DNA from: JBLZUR01 sp048565625
Lineage (GTDB): Bacteria; Pseudomonadota; Alphaproteobacteria; Sphingomonadales; Sphingomonadaceae
Assembly (NCBI RefSeq): GCF_048565625.1
Contig: NZ_JBLZUR010000002.1
Coordinates: 1,178,001 to 1,242,000, forward strand
Length of the DNA: 64,000 nucleotides
Direction of reading: 5' to 3'
This document shows positions 62,825-64,000 of the stretch, piece after piece. Position numbers and translations under genes: made by a program. Within the stretch, counting starts at the first letter, position 1. The number at the start of each line of letters is the position of its first letter. Under the pieces are notes generated by a model that made no database searches, was not told the DNA's origin, and saw nothing but the letters and a program-made list of their open reading frames with translations.

Positions 62825-64000
62825 TCAGCGCCCGGTGACGTGCTTCAGTAGTCCGTCGATATCGTCCGGCAGGGCATCGCCGCGCCAGGCGACATGCTGA
62901 TCGGGCCGAACGAGGATCAGGTTGCGTTCGTAGAGATCGCGGAGGTCGGGCCGCCCGAGCCGCAGCACGTCGAGTGGAACGCCGAGCGCCTGCGCCGCGC
63001 TCTCGATCGCGGCCGTATCGGCATCATCGATCACGACGAGCGTGAACCAGAGGCCGAGCTTGTCGTGGATCGATACGCCATCCTCAAGGAAGATGTGCGG
63101 CAGGCGCGCGCCCGGCCAGGTGGTCGGATGGTAGGTGAGGGGATCGATCTCGGGCGGGTTCGCCTCCGCGCAGATGACGGGCGACTTATCGTAACGATAG
63201 CCGAACTCGACGCCCCAGCTCTCGTTCTCCGCATTGCCGAGCGCCTCGATCTTGCGCCCGGCCTCGGCCCGGCGCGCATCGGCCTCCGGCCCTTCGCCGA
63301 GGAGATCGCCGGCCTGCGCATAGACCTCACCGATTTGCAGGCGGACGCCCATATGGCGGCGCGATGCTTCGAGGTGCCACCATGCGGTCGGCAGACGCTC
63401 CGCCTCATAGCCGTCGAGCAGCTTGTTGCCGCCCCAGCCGAGTACGTTTGCCGCCAGCACCCAAGAGAGGGCCGCCGCATCGGCGATGCCCGAGTTCATG
63501 CCGTAGCCGCCGGTCGGGATGTACTGGTGCGCGCTGTCGCCGGCGAGAAGCGCGCGGCCCGCGCGGTAACGCTGCGCAACCACGAAGTTCGCGGTCCAGG
63601 GGTTCGCCTGAAGAATCTCGTAGTCGAACTTCTGCCCGACCCAGCCTTCAAGCACGTCTTCCGGCCGCATGTCCTCGACACCGAGACCGGGGATCAGCCA
63701 GGCCTGCAGCGTGTAGATGTCATGATCGTTCTGGGCGATGATGGTGCCGCGGTCGCTCTGCAGATGATAGACCGGGCCCCAGCGCTGCAGCACGTCCCGC
63801 GCGTGGGTGCGGAAATGGACCATATGCGCGCCCGCCACCGCCATGTCGCCGTCCAGCTCGATCCCGAGCGCGCGGCGGACGCGGCTGCCGCCACCGTCGC
63901 AACCGGCGAGATATTGGCAGCGAACGGTTTCCGTCTCGCCGGTCGCGGAATCGCTGATCTCGAGGGTCACGCCATCGGTGTCCTGTGAGACGATCCGCTC
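62825..64000 (-). CDS. PheA/TfdB-type FAD-dependent monooxygenase (5' end cut by window)
   Basis: The C-terminal 391 residues of a second class A flavin hydroxylase. The DG motif (YLAGCDGGGSRVRRALGIEL), the GD motif (ALLAGDSAHQYIPTGGYGMN) and the C-terminal thioredoxin-like region (LGLWFTLVVIDDADTAAIES) are present; the N-terminal FAD-binding GxGxxG lies outside the window. The frame is open to base 64000, so the GTG at 63970 is not its start. It heads the - strand unit with the AttH-like and EthD-like genes. Confidence 0.92.
   Translation of the reverse strand, partial: ERIVSQDTDGVTLEISDSATGETETVRCQYLAGCDGGGSRVRRALGIELDGDMAVAGAHMVHFRTHARDVLQRWGPVYHLQSDRGTIIAQNDHDIYTLQAWLIPGLGVEDMRPEDVLEGWVGQKFDYEILQANPWTANFVVAQRYRAGRALLAGDSAHQYIPTGGYGMNSGIADAAALSWVLAANVLGWGGNKLLDGYEAERLPTAWWHLEASRRHMGVRLQIGEVYAQAGDLLGEGPEADARRAEAGRKIEALGNAENESWGVEFGYRYDKSPVICAEANPPEIDPLTYHPTTWPGARLPHIFLEDGVSIHDKLGLWFTLVVIDDADTAAIESAAQALGVPLDVLRLGRPDLRDLYERNLILVRPDQHVAWRGDALPDDIDGLLKHVTGR

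Overview
The window is a 64-kb piece of a GC-rich chromosome, most likely from a sphingomonad alphaproteobacterium (Sphingomonas or a close relative). This is inferred from the gene content, from a GTTC-N7-GTTC LexA box of the alphaproteobacterial type ahead of an imuA-imuB-dnaE2 operon, from an ScfR/RamB-type glyoxylate-bypass regulator, and from small palindromic repeats (including one that translates as RPEPVEG) that I associate with sphingomonads. Coding density is very high. No gene-free stretch exceeds about 220 bases, and I saw no tRNA, rRNA, insertion sequence or CRISPR array.

Layout. 1-15643 (+): a nearly unbroken flagellar operon, fliF (cut by the window edge), fliGHIJKLMNOPQR, flhB, fliD, fliS. 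It covers the MS ring, motor switch, export ATPase, hook-length ruler, export gate, filament cap and flagellin chaperone. 15860-20706 (+): a MacAB-type efflux system made of a NodT-like outer-membrane lipoprotein, a periplasmic adaptor, and separate ABC ATPase and permease proteins. 20804-31502: housekeeping genes (rnr, argC, an NlpC/P60 hydrolase, a MarR regulator, M17 aminopeptidase, RNase T2, rimO), an outer-membrane channel gene broken by one in-frame TAG, and scfR. 31628-35626 (+): a 55-aa protein, glcB and aceA (glyoxylate bypass), divergent from scfR. 35698-42033 (-): SOS mutagenesis operon imuA-imuB-dnaE2. 42234-47372: katG, a short leader peptide, a serine hydrolase, serine acetyltransferase and a DAACS symporter. 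47369-48586 (-): a methyltransferase without a standard start codon and a small acidic protein.

48739-64000 is a catabolic cluster: a limonene-epoxide-hydrolase-like protein, two AttH/CrtC-like lipocalin-fold proteins, a membrane PQQ dehydrogenase, an SDR, two SnoaL-like proteins, two PheA/TfdB-type FAD monooxygenases, an acyl-CoA-dehydrogenase-type monooxygenase, an EthD-like protein, and a dedicated 2-oxoacid dehydrogenase E1 plus E2 without E3. Three near-identical 16-bp dyads (TTGAC-N6-GTCAG) precede three transcription units here and look like operators for one regulator that is not encoded in the window. The substrate cannot be read from the sequence. The gene set suggests oxygenation and epoxide or ring opening of a cyclic or aromatic compound, with a 2-oxoacid fed to acyl-CoA.

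The most unusual structural theme is the palindromic repeats. At least three families lie between co-oriented genes, and several lie inside open reading frames. Four are in the 6.3-kb imuAB-dnaE2 operon alone, three of them translated in frame. One element supplies the apparent ribosome-binding site of fliR inside its own inverted arm. fliK carries five GAVDPIR units with symmetric spacing, including two tandem 249-bp copies.
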